A DNA stretch of 64,000 nt from Novosphingobium pentaromativorans US6-1 (GCF_000767465.1 NZ_CP009291.1:2001501-2065500), one strand, 5' to 3'; positions 37,492 to 47,307 are shown, numbered from the stretch's first letter. A program made the numbers and translations. Notes: generated from the sequence alone by a model not told the origin.

Positions 37492-38663
37492 CGGAAATGC
37501 CTGCCGATCCCGACGCCTTCCGAACGGCGGTTCGCGCCTGGCTGGAAGAAAACTGCCCGCCCGGTGCGCGCGGCCTTGCCCAGACCCCCGCCAACAGTGT
37601 CTGGGGCGGGCGCAATCCCACCTTTCCCAGCGAAGACCAGCGCATCTGGATGGAGCGCATGGCCGAACGCGGCTGGACCGTGCCCGAATGGCCCACAGAA
37701 TATGGCGGCGGCGGCCTGAACAAGCGGCAGGCCGCAATCCTCGCTCAGGAAATGCAGCGCATCAAGGCGCACTCACCGCTTGCCAGCCTTGGCATCTGGA
37801 TGCTTGGCCCGGCCCTGCTGGAGTTCGGCACCGAACAGCAGAAAAAGAAATACCTGCCCGATATCGCGAGGGGCAAGATCCGGTGGGCGCAAGGCTATTC
37901 GGAACCGGGAGCCGGATCCGACCTGGCCAGCGTGCAGACCCGCGGCGAACTGAAAGACGGCCAATGGGTGGTGAACGGCCAGAAGATCTGGACCACCAAT
38001 GGCGACAAGTGCGACATGATCTTCGCGCTGGTGCGTACCGAGCCCGAGGCGCCCAAGCATCTGGGCATCAGCCTCCTGCTTATCGACATGGACCAGCCCG
38101 GCGTCACCACCCGGCCTATCGAACTGCTCAATGGCGACGCGCATTTCACCGCGACGTTCTTCGACGATGCGACGAGCGATGCCGACAATATCGTGGGCGA
38201 ACGCGGCCAGGGCTGGAGCGTGGCCAAATTCCTGCTGGGCCACGAACGCGCAATGATCGGCTCTTCCTCTGCCGGCGGGCTGAACGAATCGCTTCCGGAT
38301 GCAGTGCGCAGGACGCTGGGTGTCGAAGCCCTGCGCGAAGATCCCGCACTGCGTCACGAAATCGCGAAGAACCTGATCGGAAGCTGGGTCCTGGACATCG
38401 CGATGGAGCGCCTGGGCGACCAGGCCCGCGCCCGCGCCATGAATCCGCATACCCCTTCGGTTCTGAAACTGATCGGCACCGAACTCAATTACCGGCGCAG
38501 CGAGCTGATGACGGCGCTGAACGGAATCGAGCGCATGACCCTGGGCGACAGCGATACGCGTCACTGGCTGGCGGCTCCGGCCAACTGCATCGCTGGCGGC
38601 TCCAACGAGATCCAGCTCAACATCCTTGCCAAGCGTGCACTCGAACTGCCGGAGCAAAAATGA
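37488..38663 (+). CDS. acyl-CoA dehydrogenase, large/alpha-type subunit
   Basis: A 391-residue FAD-dependent dehydrogenase. Segments WAQGYSEPGAGSDLASVQTRG and WVVNGQKIWTTNG are typical. The MCAD-position glutamate is absent (IAGGSNEIQLN), so the base probably lies in LLGHERAMIG, as in the ChsE-type alpha subunits. GTG at 37488 is used, with GGAGG 7 bases upstream and a 4-bp overlap with the amidohydrolase stop. The next gene encodes the matching small subunit, again with an overlapping start, so the two should be made in equal amounts. Confidence 0.92.
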   Translation: MTEMPADPDAFRTAVRAWLEENCPPGARGLAQTPANSVWGGRNPTFPSEDQRIWMERMAERGWTVPEWPTEYGGGGLNKRQAAILAQEMQRIKAHSPLASLGIWMLGPALLEFGTEQQKKKYLPDIARGKIRWAQGYSEPGAGSDLASVQTRGELKDGQWVVNGQKIWTTNGDKCDMIFALVRTEPEAPKHLGISLLLIDMDQPGVTTRPIELLNGDAHFTATFFDDATSDADNIVGERGQGWSVAKFLLGHERAMIGSSSAGGLNESLPDAVRRTLGVEALREDPALRHEIAKNLIGSWVLDIAMERLGDQARARAMNPHTPSVLKLIGTELNYRRSELMTALNGIERMTLGDSDTRHWLAAPANCIAGGSNEIQLNILAKRALELPEQK

Positions 38664-39769
38664 TGGCCCTGGTGCCGACCGAAGCCGAAACAATGCTGGC
38701 CGACGCGGCCAGAGGTCTGCTGGACCGTTCCGCCCCCGTCAGCGCCTTCCGGGCGCTGCGCGACAGCGGCGATCCGCTGAAATACAGCCGCGATCTGCTG
38801 GCAAAACTGGCGCAAAATGGGCTGGTCGCCGCCAACATCGCCGAAGAGGACGGCGGCGTCGGCATGGGAGCCTGTGCAGCGGGCATCATCGCCGAGCAGG
38901 CAGCCCACACACTTGCGGCCGCACCCCTGCTGAGCGCGTCGCTCGCCGCCGAACTGATCGGGCGGCTTGGCAGCGAAGAGCAGCGGCGCGACCTGCTGGG
39001 CGCGATCATGGCAGGTGAACTCGTGGTGGCCGTCGCATTGGACGAGGCGGTGCGCCACGATCCGGCAAAGCTGGCAACGGTGGCCGCCGGTGCCGGCGAT
39101 GCCTGCACGCTGACGGGCCGGAAGACGGCCGTGATCGATGCCGTGGGCGCCAACCGCCTGCTGGTTTCCGCCCGAGCCGGCGACACGGTACGCCTGTTCC
39201 TTGTCGATCCCGCGACGCAAGGCTGCACGATCAGCGCGATCGACACGATCGACGGGCGCAACATCGGCGTGGTCGCACTCGACGGCGCCGCCGGCCTCCC
39301 GGTCGGCGAGGATGCCGGCGATGCGATTGCCGCCACGCTGGATCTGGGCCGCGCGCTGCTCGGCGCGGAGCTGCTGGGCCTCGCCGATCACGCCTTCGAT
39401 GCAACCGTCGCATACCTGAAGGAGCGCGAGCAGTTCGGTCGCAAGATCGGCACCTACCAAGCGCTCCAACATCGCACCGCGCGCCTCTATGCGCGGCTCG
39501 ATCTGGCTCGCGGCGTAGTGCTGAAGGCGCTGCGCGCGATCGACGAAGCCGCGGCGGAGGCAAGCCTTCTCGCCAGCCTTTCGAAAGCGGTGATGACCGA
39601 GCTGTGCAGGGACGTGATGGTGGAAGCGGTGCAGATGCACGGCGGCATCGGCGTCACCGATGAATTCGATATCGGCCTCTACTACAAGCGCGCGCGCGTA
39701 TCCGGCGAACTGCTCGGCGATGACAGGTTCCACGTCGAACGGCTCGCCCGGCTCAAGTGGGAAATCTGA
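38660..39769 (+). CDS. acyl-CoA dehydrogenase, small/beta-type subunit
   Basis: A 369-residue dehydrogenase-fold protein, beta-type partner of the upstream gene. It ends with VQMHGGIGVTDEFDIGLYYKRAR, the typical motif of these subunits. It begins at an ATGA overlap (38660-38663), with GGAG 5 bases upstream. It completes the rightward operon started by the SDR gene. The pair is the second of three such alpha/beta dehydrogenases in the window, each probably specific for a different intermediate. Confidence 0.9.
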   Translation: MMALVPTEAETMLADAARGLLDRSAPVSAFRALRDSGDPLKYSRDLLAKLAQNGLVAANIAEEDGGVGMGACAAGIIAEQAAHTLAAAPLLSASLAAELIGRLGSEEQRRDLLGAIMAGELVVAVALDEAVRHDPAKLATVAAGAGDACTLTGRKTAVIDAVGANRLLVSARAGDTVRLFLVDPATQGCTISAIDTIDGRNIGVVALDGAAGLPVGEDAGDAIAATLDLGRALLGAELLGLADHAFDATVAYLKEREQFGRKIGTYQALQHRTARLYARLDLARGVVLKALRAIDEAAAEASLLASLSKAVMTELCRDVMVEAVQMHGGIGVTDEFDIGLYYKRARVSGELLGDDRFHVERLARLKWEI

Positions 39770-39817
39770 TGGCTTTGTCGATGCCGCTGCCATTCGCTGT
39801 TGCGCCCTGTTGCGCAA

Positions 39818-39831
39818 TTAAGGTATTTCAA
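39818..39831. promoter_or_regulatory. putative regulon box H (TTAAGGTATTTCAA)
   Basis: Twelve of 14 positions match, and the two departures are symmetric (TTA/TAA-like arms), which supports a dimer site. It lies 33 bp upstream of the Rieske oxygenase start. Confidence 0.7.
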
Positions 39832-39863
39832 TAGCCAGCACCTCGAGATGCATTAGAATAGGG

Positions 39864-40976
39864 ATGCCGAACGCCATGACGCCTGAATCCAAAGACAACG
39901 CTTCCGCACAACGCACAGCGACCGACGCCTATCTGCCCGAAATGTCGGGTGAGGAACTGATCGCCTGGCGCATGGCGGAAATGACGGACCGGCCCGATCC
40001 CGATGCGCGCAACATGCAGGACGAGTTTGCGATGGGCTGGTACTGCGTGGCCTATTCGGACGAACTGGCGGTCGGCGAGGTCAAGCCGATCCGCTATTTC
40101 GGTCAGGACCTGGCCCTGTGGCGCGGCGAGGATGGCGAGGCTCGCGTGATCGACGCCTACTGTGCGCATTACGGTGCGAACATGGCGGTGGGCGGCAAAG
40201 TGCACGGCAACCTGCTGGAATGCCCTTTCCACGCCTGGCGATGGGATGAAACGGGCGCCTGCAAGGAAATCCCCTATTCGCGCGCGGTTCCGCCCAAGGC
40301 CAAGAAGGCGGATTGCGTTCCCGCCTGGCCAACGGCCGAAGTGAACGGCATGGTCATGGTCTGGTACCATTCCGAACGTGCCGAGCCCCAGTGGCAGCCG
40401 GTCAGGTTCGAGGACGCTTACAACGACGATTGGACAGAGTTTCGCAAGTACGAATGGCACGTCTATTCCGCGCTGGAAAACATCGCCGACAATGCGGTCG
40501 ACGTAAGCCACTTCAAATACGTGCACGGCGCCATGACCGTTCCGGAATACGAGTTCGAGTTCGATGGCATCGCGCGCAAGATCACCTCGCATCTGACGAT
40601 GCAAACTCCGCGCGGCGAGGTGGCCGGCAAGATCGAATCGGTGAACTACGGCCCCGGCCAGGGCTTTGTGCGCTTTTCGGGCATCACGGATACCATCATG
40701 TTCAGCGCGACATGTCCGGTCGAGCGCGACAAGACGCACAATCGCATGGCCTTCAGCCAACCCAAGGCGAATGTCGACGGTCCAATGGCAGGGCTGACCC
40801 GCGCCATCATCAAGAACATCACGCGCCAGTTCGATCAGGACAAGGTGATCCTCGATCGTCACATCCGCGTGGAACCACCGATGGTCTGCGAAGGCGACGG
40901 CCCCTTCGGACGCAACCGCATCTATTATAGCCAGTTCTATCCCAGCCGGAACAAGGACAGGCCAGCGGCCGCCTGA
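39864..40976 (+). CDS. KshA-like Rieske non-heme iron oxygenase
   Basis: A 370-residue oxygenase component. The Rieske 2Fe-2S ligands are Cys100, His102, Cys120 and His123 (C-x-H-x17-C-x2-H). The mononuclear iron site is DNAVDVSHFKYVHG, with Asp213 as bridge and His216/His221 as ligands. The stretch CPFHAWRWDETGACKEIPYS and the VDxxHF motif resemble 3-ketosteroid 9-alpha-hydroxylase (KshA) and cholesterol 7-desaturase. Hydroxylation of a steroid-like ring is a reasonable inference. No ferredoxin or reductase partner is encoded in the window. ATG at 39876 is an alternative start. A SnoaL-like gene follows after 24 bp. Confidence 0.88.
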   Translation: MPNAMTPESKDNASAQRTATDAYLPEMSGEELIAWRMAEMTDRPDPDARNMQDEFAMGWYCVAYSDELAVGEVKPIRYFGQDLALWRGEDGEARVIDAYCAHYGANMAVGGKVHGNLLECPFHAWRWDETGACKEIPYSRAVPPKAKKADCVPAWPTAEVNGMVMVWYHSERAEPQWQPVRFEDAYNDDWTEFRKYEWHVYSALENIADNAVDVSHFKYVHGAMTVPEYEFEFDGIARKITSHLTMQTPRGEVAGKIESVNYGPGQGFVRFSGITDTIMFSATCPVERDKTHNRMAFSQPKANVDGPMAGLTRAIIKNITRQFDQDKVILDRHIRVEPPMVCEGDGPFGRNRIYYSQFYPSRNKDRPAAA

Positions 40977-41000
40977 TCGCCGTCAGCAGGGAGAAAGACC

Positions 41001-41504
41001 TTGGCGCGGGCGCCGGAGACATTGCAGGCGCTGCTGGACAGGCAGGCCATCACGGACAGGATCCACGACTACGCCCGTTCGATGGACCGTCTGGATGGCC
41101 CCTTGGGCAAGTCCTGTTTCCACGAGGATGCCATCGCCGATTACGGCGAACAGATGTTCGTCGGCGGCGGCCATGAATTCGTCGACATGTGCATGAAAGT
41201 GCACCCCGCGTTCGCGGCGCACGCGCACCAGTTTTCGAACATCCGCATCTGGCTGGACGGACCCGACAAGGCGCGAAGCGAGACTTATTGCGATGTGACC
41301 CTTCGCCGCATCGGCGAAGACGGAACCCCTTACGACATCCGCAATCTTGGCCGCTACGTCGACAATTGGGAAAAGCGCGAGGGCGAATGGCGCATTGCCA
41401 GGCGCCGGTACCTTGTGGATATGGATCAGAGCGGACCCAATGCCGGCACATTCGAAACCACCGGCAAGCGCGACCGCACGGATCCAAGCTATTTCGGCCA
41501 ATAA
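41001..41504 (+). CDS. SnoaL-like (NTF2-fold) protein
   Basis: A 167-residue NTF2-like protein. It opens with ETLQALLDRQAITDRIHDYARSMDR, followed by SCFHEDAIADYGEQMFVGGG, typical of the SnoaL-like group near Rieske oxygenase and small-subunit genes. It might be an isomerase or the beta subunit of the adjacent oxygenase. KshA-type enzymes normally lack a beta subunit, so an isomerase or dehydratase role is somewhat more likely. The start is TTG at 41001, with GGAG 7 bases upstream. It is co-transcribed with the oxygenase gene. Confidence 0.82.
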   Translation: MARAPETLQALLDRQAITDRIHDYARSMDRLDGPLGKSCFHEDAIADYGEQMFVGGGHEFVDMCMKVHPAFAAHAHQFSNIRIWLDGPDKARSETYCDVTLRRIGEDGTPYDIRNLGRYVDNWEKREGEWRIARRRYLVDMDQSGPNAGTFETTGKRDRTDPSYFGQ

Positions 41505-41616
41505 GTGCAAGACGGGGACAGCATCATGCCCACTCGCCGATGCGCGAGGCCGCAGCGGAGCTCCGCAAGAAAAAAATCGCCCCGCCCGCCGCTCTCAAGG
41601 CCGGGCGCCGCTCGGC

Positions 41617-43329
41617 CTAGCCAGGCGCGTGCTGGCGGCCGCGGACCAGTTTACCCGGCAGCGCGCCGGTCGGCTTGCCATCACGATAGGTGACCTGCCC
41701 TGAAAGGATCGTGGCGCGATAACCCGAGGCGTCCTGGAGCAGGCGCTTTCCGCCAGCGGGCAGGTCGCATTCGGCATAAGGCAGATGCAGTTCCAGCCGC
41801 TGGAGGTCGATGACGTTGAGATCTGCCTTGCAGCCTGCGCGCAGAATGCCGCGATCCTGCAGTCCCACCACCGATGCAGGCTTGCTGGTCAATTCACGCA
41901 CGGCGTCCTGCAGCGCGATCCGTCCCGTCTTGCGATCGCGCACCCAATGGATAAGCACGCTCGTTGGATAGCTTGCATCGCAGATCAGCGCGTAATGCGC
42001 GCCGCCATCGCCAAGGCCCAGCACAGTGCCCTCATGGCCGATCAGCGCCCCCACGCTATCCAGATTTCCCGCGACATAATTGCCCATTGCAACCAATAGC
42101 ATTGCCCCGCCGTCATCCTCGAGCAGAAGGTCATAGGCTTCTTCCTCGGGGCTGACACCGCGCGCAGCGGCGCGGTCCGCCACGCTTTCGGATGCATCGG
42201 GCTCGTATTTGAAGCCCGGCGTCATCGGGAACATATTGGCGAAATTGCGTGCCTGCCGGGCCAGCGGAAAACGAGCGATGTCGGGCTGCTGCGCAATCAA
42301 GGTCGCGCGCAGGGCCGGATCGCGCATCCGCGCTGCCCTCTCGCTTGCCGACAGCGGGACAAGGGGCTCGAAGGCGTCGCAGAAGCGGAACGGGTTCCAC
42401 GAAAGGTCAAGGCCCACCACCATGCCGATCGGCCGCGGAAAGATCTGCGCCATGAGATCGGCCCCCCGCGCGCGCCGCCGCTCGAGCATCTCGGCAATTC
42501 CCGGCGTTGACGTGGTGCCGGTAAAAGTCACGGTGATCTCGTGGTGAGTTGCAATCCGCGCCATCAGATCGAGCTCGTCGCTTACATCCGGATTCTCGTA
42601 GTTGGGGACGAGCTGCAGCACACCGCCGCCGGCATCGACGATCCCTGCGGCAAGTGCATGCAGTTCCTCCTCGCCTGCGTTGAAGCTGGGAATCAGCTCG
42701 CCATCGGCCGTACGGTGGAAATACAGGCGCGATGTCGCGCAGCCCAGCGCGCCCGCATCGATGGCACGGGCGGCAAGGGCCCGCATCTGCGAAAGATCGC
42801 TCTCGCTCGCGGGTTCGCGCGCAATCCCGCGTTCGCCCATCACGTAAACCCGCAAGGGGGAATGCGGCAGATAGGCGGCAATGTCGCAGTCGTGCGGCCG
42901 CGCGTCCACGGCATCTAGGAAGTCCTCGAAACTTTCCCAGGACCAGTCCAGCCCTTCGGCCATCACGACGCCGGGAATGTCTTCCACACCTTCCATCAGG
43001 CCAATCAGGGCATCGTGGTCGCCCGGCCGGCATGGCGCAAAGCCGACGCCGCAATTGCCGATGACGACCGTGGTGACGCCATGGTCGGTGCTGGGCCGCA
43101 AGCGATCGGCCCATATTGCCTGGCCGTCGTAATGGGTGTGAATGTCGACGAAACCCGGCGTGACGATACAGCCCTGCGCGTCGAGGGTTTCAGCACCGCT
43201 CGCATCGATGGCCGAAACGTCCCCGACGGCGATGATTCGCCCGTCCGCGACGGCCACATCACCGACTTGCGGTGCGGCTCCGGTACCATCGACCAGCAAG
43301 CCACCGGTCACGAGCATGTCGGCTTTCAT
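41617..43329 (-). CDS. N-acyl-D-amino-acid deacylase-type amidohydrolase
   Basis: A 570-residue metal-dependent amidohydrolase. The metal-binding HTHYDGQ motif (His64, His66, Asp68) is intact after the opening VTPGFVDIH. The late GLGDGGAHY supplies the barrel aspartate, and the small beta domain is formed from both ends. It resembles D-aminoacylase/N-acyl-D-glutamate deacylase relatives, many of which hydrolyse other amides or lactams. In this context a side-chain amide such as a taurine- or glycine-type conjugate could be the substrate; that is a guess. I used ATG at 43329, with AAAGGA upstream; ATG at 43335 is close. Confidence 0.9.
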   Translation of the reverse strand: MKADMLVTGGLLVDGTGAAPQVGDVAVADGRIIAVGDVSAIDASGAETLDAQGCIVTPGFVDIHTHYDGQAIWADRLRPSTDHGVTTVVIGNCGVGFAPCRPGDHDALIGLMEGVEDIPGVVMAEGLDWSWESFEDFLDAVDARPHDCDIAAYLPHSPLRVYVMGERGIAREPASESDLSQMRALAARAIDAGALGCATSRLYFHRTADGELIPSFNAGEEELHALAAGIVDAGGGVLQLVPNYENPDVSDELDLMARIATHHEITVTFTGTTSTPGIAEMLERRRARGADLMAQIFPRPIGMVVGLDLSWNPFRFCDAFEPLVPLSASERAARMRDPALRATLIAQQPDIARFPLARQARNFANMFPMTPGFKYEPDASESVADRAAARGVSPEEEAYDLLLEDDGGAMLLVAMGNYVAGNLDSVGALIGHEGTVLGLGDGGAHYALICDASYPTSVLIHWVRDRKTGRIALQDAVRELTSKPASVVGLQDRGILRAGCKADLNVIDLQRLELHLPYAECDLPAGGKRLLQDASGYRATILSGQVTYRDGKPTGALPGKLVRGRQHAPG

Positions 43330-43455
43330 CACCATCGTCCTTTCCGAACATCTTCCCATCCGTCCCGCCAGACGCGGGCTTCATTATGCAGCCAGCTTCA
43401 GCCGGCGTTGCGCCCCGGCGCCGGGACCCGAGAGCCAGGGGCTCTCTTGCGGACT

Positions 43456-44721
43456 TTACACCGGCTTGGGCCGGACCTCATGCAGATTGCCGAAGAGGCG
43501 CACCGTCGCTGACAGCACGAGCGCGCCCAGCAGGATTGCCGAGAAGATCAGGAAGGTCAGCCGATAATCGCCGCTTACGTCGTACGTCACACCGGCGAGA
43601 TAGATCGCCCCTGCCGAAGAGAGTGAAATGGCGGGCGCCACCAGCCCTTCGGTAGTGCCCAGCGAATGGGCGCCGAAGACGTCTGCAAGCAGCGCCGAGT
43701 ACATCGGGAAGAACCCGCCGATCGCCATTCCCGCCATGAGGCTCGAAGCGGCAAGGCCTGCAAAACCGGCATCGACCGTCAGGCTCAGCGTGAAGCACAT
43801 GATGATCGCGATGGCCACGGTAATCAGTGTGATGCGCTGGAACCGGTCGGCCACGATGGCCAGCACCGTCTTGCCGAAGATGCCTGAAATGCCGAGCATC
43901 GAAAGCAGAGTGGTTGCCTGCACCAGCGATATCCCCCGCCCGGTGGCCAGCGGCACAAGGCTTGCAATGCTGGCCTGAACCACCGCCAGCGTCGCGGAGA
44001 CGATGGCGGCAAGCATCCAGAATACCGGGCTCGAGGCAATTTGCCTGAGCGTCAGGGGATGTCCGATTTCGCCTTTGTCGTGAAGGTCGGCCTCGGGCAC
44101 CGGCACTGCCTTGCCCAGCGGTTCGTGCTCTCCTTCGGCGGGCCTGTCGACCAGGCCGGCTGCGATCAGCAGCATCGCGGCGCCCACGAAGATACCCTGA
44201 ATCAACAGGGCCTCGCGCCAACCGAACTCCTCGATCAACATGGCGATGAGCGGTGCGACGATGACGCTTGCAGCGGATTGGCCGAATGCGACGATGGTCA
44301 TCGCCCGGCCGCGATGCACCTTGAACCAGCGCGCCACGAGGACGTAGCTGGCAACCGCTCCCGCGCCAGCAAGGCCCAGCGAGAGGGGAAGCACCAGAAG
44401 AACCGCCTTGGCCCAGAGCGCGTCCCCGAAGCCCAGCCCGATCAGCCCGGCGCCCAGCGCCAGACCGCAGAAGGCCACGACCGTCCTGACTTTCACGAAA
44501 TCGAGGATTCGCCCGATGACCGGGGCCAACAAGGCAGAGCCGATGTGCTGGAAGACAATGCCGACATTGGCCGTCTCACGTGCAAGTCCAAGCTCCTTCG
44601 ATACGGGTGTAAGGTAAATGCTGTACCCATAAACCACCGAGCCTACGCTCAGCATGACCATGACGATGCCCATGGCAACCATGGTCCAACCCCGGTACCA
44701 CTTGAAGAGCCCGGCCTTCAT
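43456..44721 (-). CDS. MFS transporter (monocarboxylate/oxalate-type)
   Basis: A 421-residue inner-membrane MFS protein with about 12 hydrophobic segments. The first half contains a cytoplasmic loop RWFKVHRGRAMTIVAFG typical of the monocarboxylate/oxalate-formate branch, and the central loop at about residues 200-225 is charged. It may take up the acid substrate or export a product. It is divergent from the SDR gene at 44905 across a strong regulon box, and is followed by the deacylase-type amidohydrolase after 126 bp. An in-frame GTG at 44730 is an alternative start. Confidence 0.88.
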   Translation of the reverse strand: MKAGLFKWYRGWTMVAMGIVMVMLSVGSVVYGYSIYLTPVSKELGLARETANVGIVFQHIGSALLAPVIGRILDFVKVRTVVAFCGLALGAGLIGLGFGDALWAKAVLLVLPLSLGLAGAGAVASYVLVARWFKVHRGRAMTIVAFGQSAASVIVAPLIAMLIEEFGWREALLIQGIFVGAAMLLIAAGLVDRPAEGEHEPLGKAVPVPEADLHDKGEIGHPLTLRQIASSPVFWMLAAIVSATLAVVQASIASLVPLATGRGISLVQATTLLSMLGISGIFGKTVLAIVADRFQRITLITVAIAIIMCFTLSLTVDAGFAGLAASSLMAGMAIGGFFPMYSALLADVFGAHSLGTTEGLVAPAISLSSAGAIYLAGVTYDVSGDYRLTFLIFSAILLGALVLSATVRLFGNLHEVRPKPV

Positions 44722-44862
44722 GCGATGCACCCGTTGCGCCGAGTCGCGTTCCTGTCCTTGTCTGGCATTGCTCTCTCCTTAAGCCTTTGCGGCGCAACGG
44801 GGCTCATGCCTCTTATCCAAAGCTTTTCCCGCGGCGGCTTGCCTTCACCCCATCTATCCGAA

Positions 44863-44876
44863 TAGAGGTATCTCAA
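44863..44876. promoter_or_regulatory. putative regulon box I (TAGAGGTATCTCAA)
   Basis: Thirteen of 14 positions match, one of the two best copies. It lies 29 bp upstream of the SDR start and about 140 bp from the divergent MFS start. Confidence 0.75.
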
Positions 44877-44904
44877 ACAAGCATAATCGGACCGAAGGAT
44901 GCCA

Positions 44905-45666
44905 ATGGACCTGAATCGGGAATTCGAAGGCCGAACCGCGTTTGTCACGGGTGCCGCCAGCGGCATCGGCAGGGAGACGGCGCGCCTGTTCGCGCATCGC
45001 GGCGCCAGGGTCGCCTGCGTGGACATCGTCCTGCCCGGCTGCGCCGAGACCGTGAGCGAAATCGAGCGATCGGGCGGAGAGGCCCTGTCGATCGAGGCCG
45101 ACCTGTCGCGCCCCGAAGGCGCCCGCCATGCCATGAAGGCCGCGCTGGCGAGGTTCGGCCGAATCGATCACGCCTTCAACAATGCCGGCGTCGTCGGCAG
45201 CCACGAGGATCCCTTCGACGAGCAGCGCGTGGAGCATACCATCGCGGTCAACCTGCTGGGCGTCCACTGGTGCATCAAGCACCAGGTGCCGGCCATGATC
45301 CGGCAAGGCGGCGGGACCATCGTCAACACCGCATCGATTGCCGGGATATCAGGCGCCGTGGGCGCGCTGGACTACACAGCCGCGAAACACGGCGTGGTCG
45401 GCCTGACCGGTGCAGTGGCGCGCAGATTCGGCCCACAGGGCGTGCGTTGCAACGCGGTCTGTCCCGGAATCATCCAGACCGCCATGGCGGACGAGGTCGA
45501 AGGCGACGACGCGAAGCGCGAGGCGATCTTCGCGCGACTGAGCCCGATCACCGGAAAGCTGGGCACCCCGCGCGACATTGCCGAGGCGGTGCTGTTCCTT
45601 TCCAGCGAAAGGGCCGGCTTCATTCACGGAGTCGCATTGCCGGTCGATGGCGGTTTTACAATCTGA
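44905..45666 (+). CDS. SDR family NAD(P)-dependent oxidoreductase
   Basis: A 253-residue classical short-chain dehydrogenase. The cofactor motif is TGAASGIG, with VDI after strand 2 pointing to NAD. The active site has Ser in NTASIAG and Tyr/Lys in YTAAKHG, with FNNAG for structure. It would oxidise or reduce a hydroxyl/keto group on the substrate. ATG at 44905 is chosen over 44899 because AAGG lies 6 bases upstream. It is followed after 33 bp by a CoA-transferase gene in the same transcript. Confidence 0.93.
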   Translation: MDLNREFEGRTAFVTGAASGIGRETARLFAHRGARVACVDIVLPGCAETVSEIERSGGEALSIEADLSRPEGARHAMKAALARFGRIDHAFNNAGVVGSHEDPFDEQRVEHTIAVNLLGVHWCIKHQVPAMIRQGGGTIVNTASIAGISGAVGALDYTAAKHGVVGLTGAVARRFGPQGVRCNAVCPGIIQTAMADEVEGDDAKREAIFARLSPITGKLGTPRDIAEAVLFLSSERAGFIHGVALPVDGGFTI

Positions 45667-45699
45667 TCACTTGCTGCGGCGAAAGGCGGGACACATCCC

Positions 45700-46887
45700 A
45701 TGCTTGAAACGGTACTGAAGAACATTCGCGTCCTGGATTTCGGACGCTTCATCGCCGCTCCGTGGTGCGGGGCGATTCTGGCGGACATGGGGGCCGACGT
45801 TATCCGCGTGGAGAAGAAATCGGGCGGCGAGGATCGATTCGTGCAGCCGGTTTCCACCACCGGCGACGGCGCGACCTTCTTGCAATGCAACCGCAACAAG
45901 CGCTCCGTCACGCTCGACACCACGACCGAGGCCGGACGCGAAATACTGCGCGATCTGGTGAAGGGCGCAGACGTGGTGCTGGTCAACATGCCCGACGCGG
46001 CGCTTGAGGCGAACGGACTGGATTACGAGGCCCTCAAGGCGATCAAGCCCGACATCGTCTTTGCCAATGCGACGGGCTTCGGTCGCGGCGGCCCTTACAG
46101 CAAGCGCGTGGCGTTCGACGGCATCGGACAGGTCATGTCGGGCGGCGTCTTTCGATCTGGTACGCCCGATCAGCCGATGCGATCGGTTGTCCCCTATGTC
46201 GATTTCGGGACCGCCATGGCGCTGACCATCGGGATTGCCATGGCTTTGTATCACCGCGCGGCGACCGGAAGGGGACAGGCAGTGGAAGCCTCGCTGCTCC
46301 CGGTGGCCTTGATGATGACGGATGGCATGATCATCGACCAGGCGATCAACCAGCAGAATCGCGGCCGCGTAGGCAATGCCGGCACGGCTGCCGCCCCATG
46401 CGATCTTTTCAAGGTCACCGACGGCTGGATCCTGGTACAGATCGCCGGCCAGCCGATGTTCAAGCGCTGGTGCCGACTGGTCGATGCACTCGACTGGTTC
46501 GAGGACCCGCGCTTTGCTGACGATGACAGGCGCGCTGCCAACGGCAAGGTGCTCAATGCCAGGATGCAGGCCTGGTGCGCGGACATGTCGCTGGAAGAAG
46601 CGACCGCGAGGCTTGAGGAAGCGCGCATCCCGGTCGGCCCGCTGTTCTCGCCGCAGGATGTCCTGGACGATCCCCATATTGCGCAGATGGGCTTTCTCAA
46701 CCAGATGGAATACCCGGGATTGCCGCGCCCCGCACCGGTGATCGAGACTCCTTTCCGCTTGTCGGAAACGCCCGGATCGCTCTATCGGCGCGCACCGCTT
46801 CTGGGCGAGCACACCGAAGAAGTGCTGGCCGAACTCGGCATAAGCGGCGAACAGCTGGCCCGGCTGCGCGAAGAACAGATCATCTGA
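45700..46887 (+). CDS. CaiB/BaiF family CoA-transferase
   Basis: A 395-residue class III CoA-transferase. It opens with NIRVLDFGRFIAAPWCGAILADMGADVIRVE and has FLQCNRNKRSVTLD and GQAVEASLL. It is similar in length and layout to the enzyme at 19424, so the window holds two paralogues. It probably recycles CoA between substrate and product acids. Second gene after the SDR. The stop is followed by an 11-bp-arm inverted repeat that separates it from the convergent small gene. Confidence 0.92.
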   Translation: MLETVLKNIRVLDFGRFIAAPWCGAILADMGADVIRVEKKSGGEDRFVQPVSTTGDGATFLQCNRNKRSVTLDTTTEAGREILRDLVKGADVVLVNMPDAALEANGLDYEALKAIKPDIVFANATGFGRGGPYSKRVAFDGIGQVMSGGVFRSGTPDQPMRSVVPYVDFGTAMALTIGIAMALYHRAATGRGQAVEASLLPVALMMTDGMIIDQAINQQNRGRVGNAGTAAAPCDLFKVTDGWILVQIAGQPMFKRWCRLVDALDWFEDPRFADDDRRAANGKVLNARMQAWCADMSLEEATARLEEARIPVGPLFSPQDVLDDPHIAQMGFLNQMEYPGLPRPAPVIETPFRLSETPGSLYRRAPLLGEHTEEVLAELGISGEQLARLREEQII

Positions 46888-46889
46888 AG

Positions 46890-46943
46890 CTCCGGCCTGT
46901 CCGGATCGACCGGCGAAAGTCGCCAGGTCCGCACAGGCCGGAG
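46890..46943. terminator. inverted repeat between convergent genes, possible terminator
   Basis: CTCCGGCCTGT (46890-46900) pairs with ACAGGCCGGAG (46933-46943), with a small inner hairpin GGCGA/TCGCC. There is no T-tract, so this could be a factor-dependent or weak terminator. Confidence 0.5.
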
Positions 46944-46969
46944 GCCATCCGGGCGCACCCGGCGGGAAG

Positions 46970-47278
46970 TCAGGCCGTTTTCGTGCCTTCCAGGCCCATG
47001 TTACCGAACATCCCGGCCTTGACATGGCCACTGATCTTGCCGCCCTCGACGGTTGCATCGCCCTCGAGCTTCATCGGCATCGGCACCGTCATGTTCACCG
47101 TCCAGGTGAGGCGATTGCCGTCGATCCTGCCGTCTTCAACCTCGAGCGAGCCAGTCGCGCTCACCATCGTTCCGGTAAAGGTTCCTCCGTCGGAACCGGG
47201 AATTACGGTCAACGTGCCCTTCTGGTCGCCCATCGGGCTCTTCGTGATGCATTCGTAGGTTCCGGCAAGCTCGCTCAT
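46970..47278 (-). CDS. small beta-rich protein of unknown function
   Basis: A 102-residue protein that is glycine-rich and predicted to be nearly all beta strand, with alternating patterns such as GTLTVIPGSDGGTFTGTM and LEVEDGRIDGNRLTWTV. No signal peptide or metal motif is visible. The layout looks like a small calycin-type barrel, but I do not recognise a named family. It has its own regulon box 16 bp upstream of the start, so it belongs to the catabolic regulon. Binding of a hydrophobic compound is a guess from shape and context. Confidence 0.7.
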   Translation of the reverse strand: MSELAGTYECITKSPMGDQKGTLTVIPGSDGGTFTGTMVSATGSLEVEDGRIDGNRLTWTVNMTVPMPMKLEGDATVEGGKISGHVKAGMFGNMGLEGTKTA

Positions 47279-47293
47279 GGCTATCCCTTTCTA

Positions 47294-47307
47294 TTCAGGT
47301 ACATCAA
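47294..47307. promoter_or_regulatory. putative regulon box J (TTCAGGTACATCAA)
   Basis: Twelve of 14 positions match. It lies 16 bp upstream of the start of the small beta-rich gene at 47278. Confidence 0.6.

Noticed and set aside
37481..38660. Upstream extension of the small dehydrogenase frame
   Set aside because: It is an arginine-rich shadow of the alpha-subunit gene; the real start is the ATGA overlap at 38660.
41598..41621. GGCCG/CGGCC hairpin at the end of the deacylase-type gene
   Set aside because: The stem is short and interrupted, overlaps coding sequence and has no T-tract, so a terminator call is not supported.
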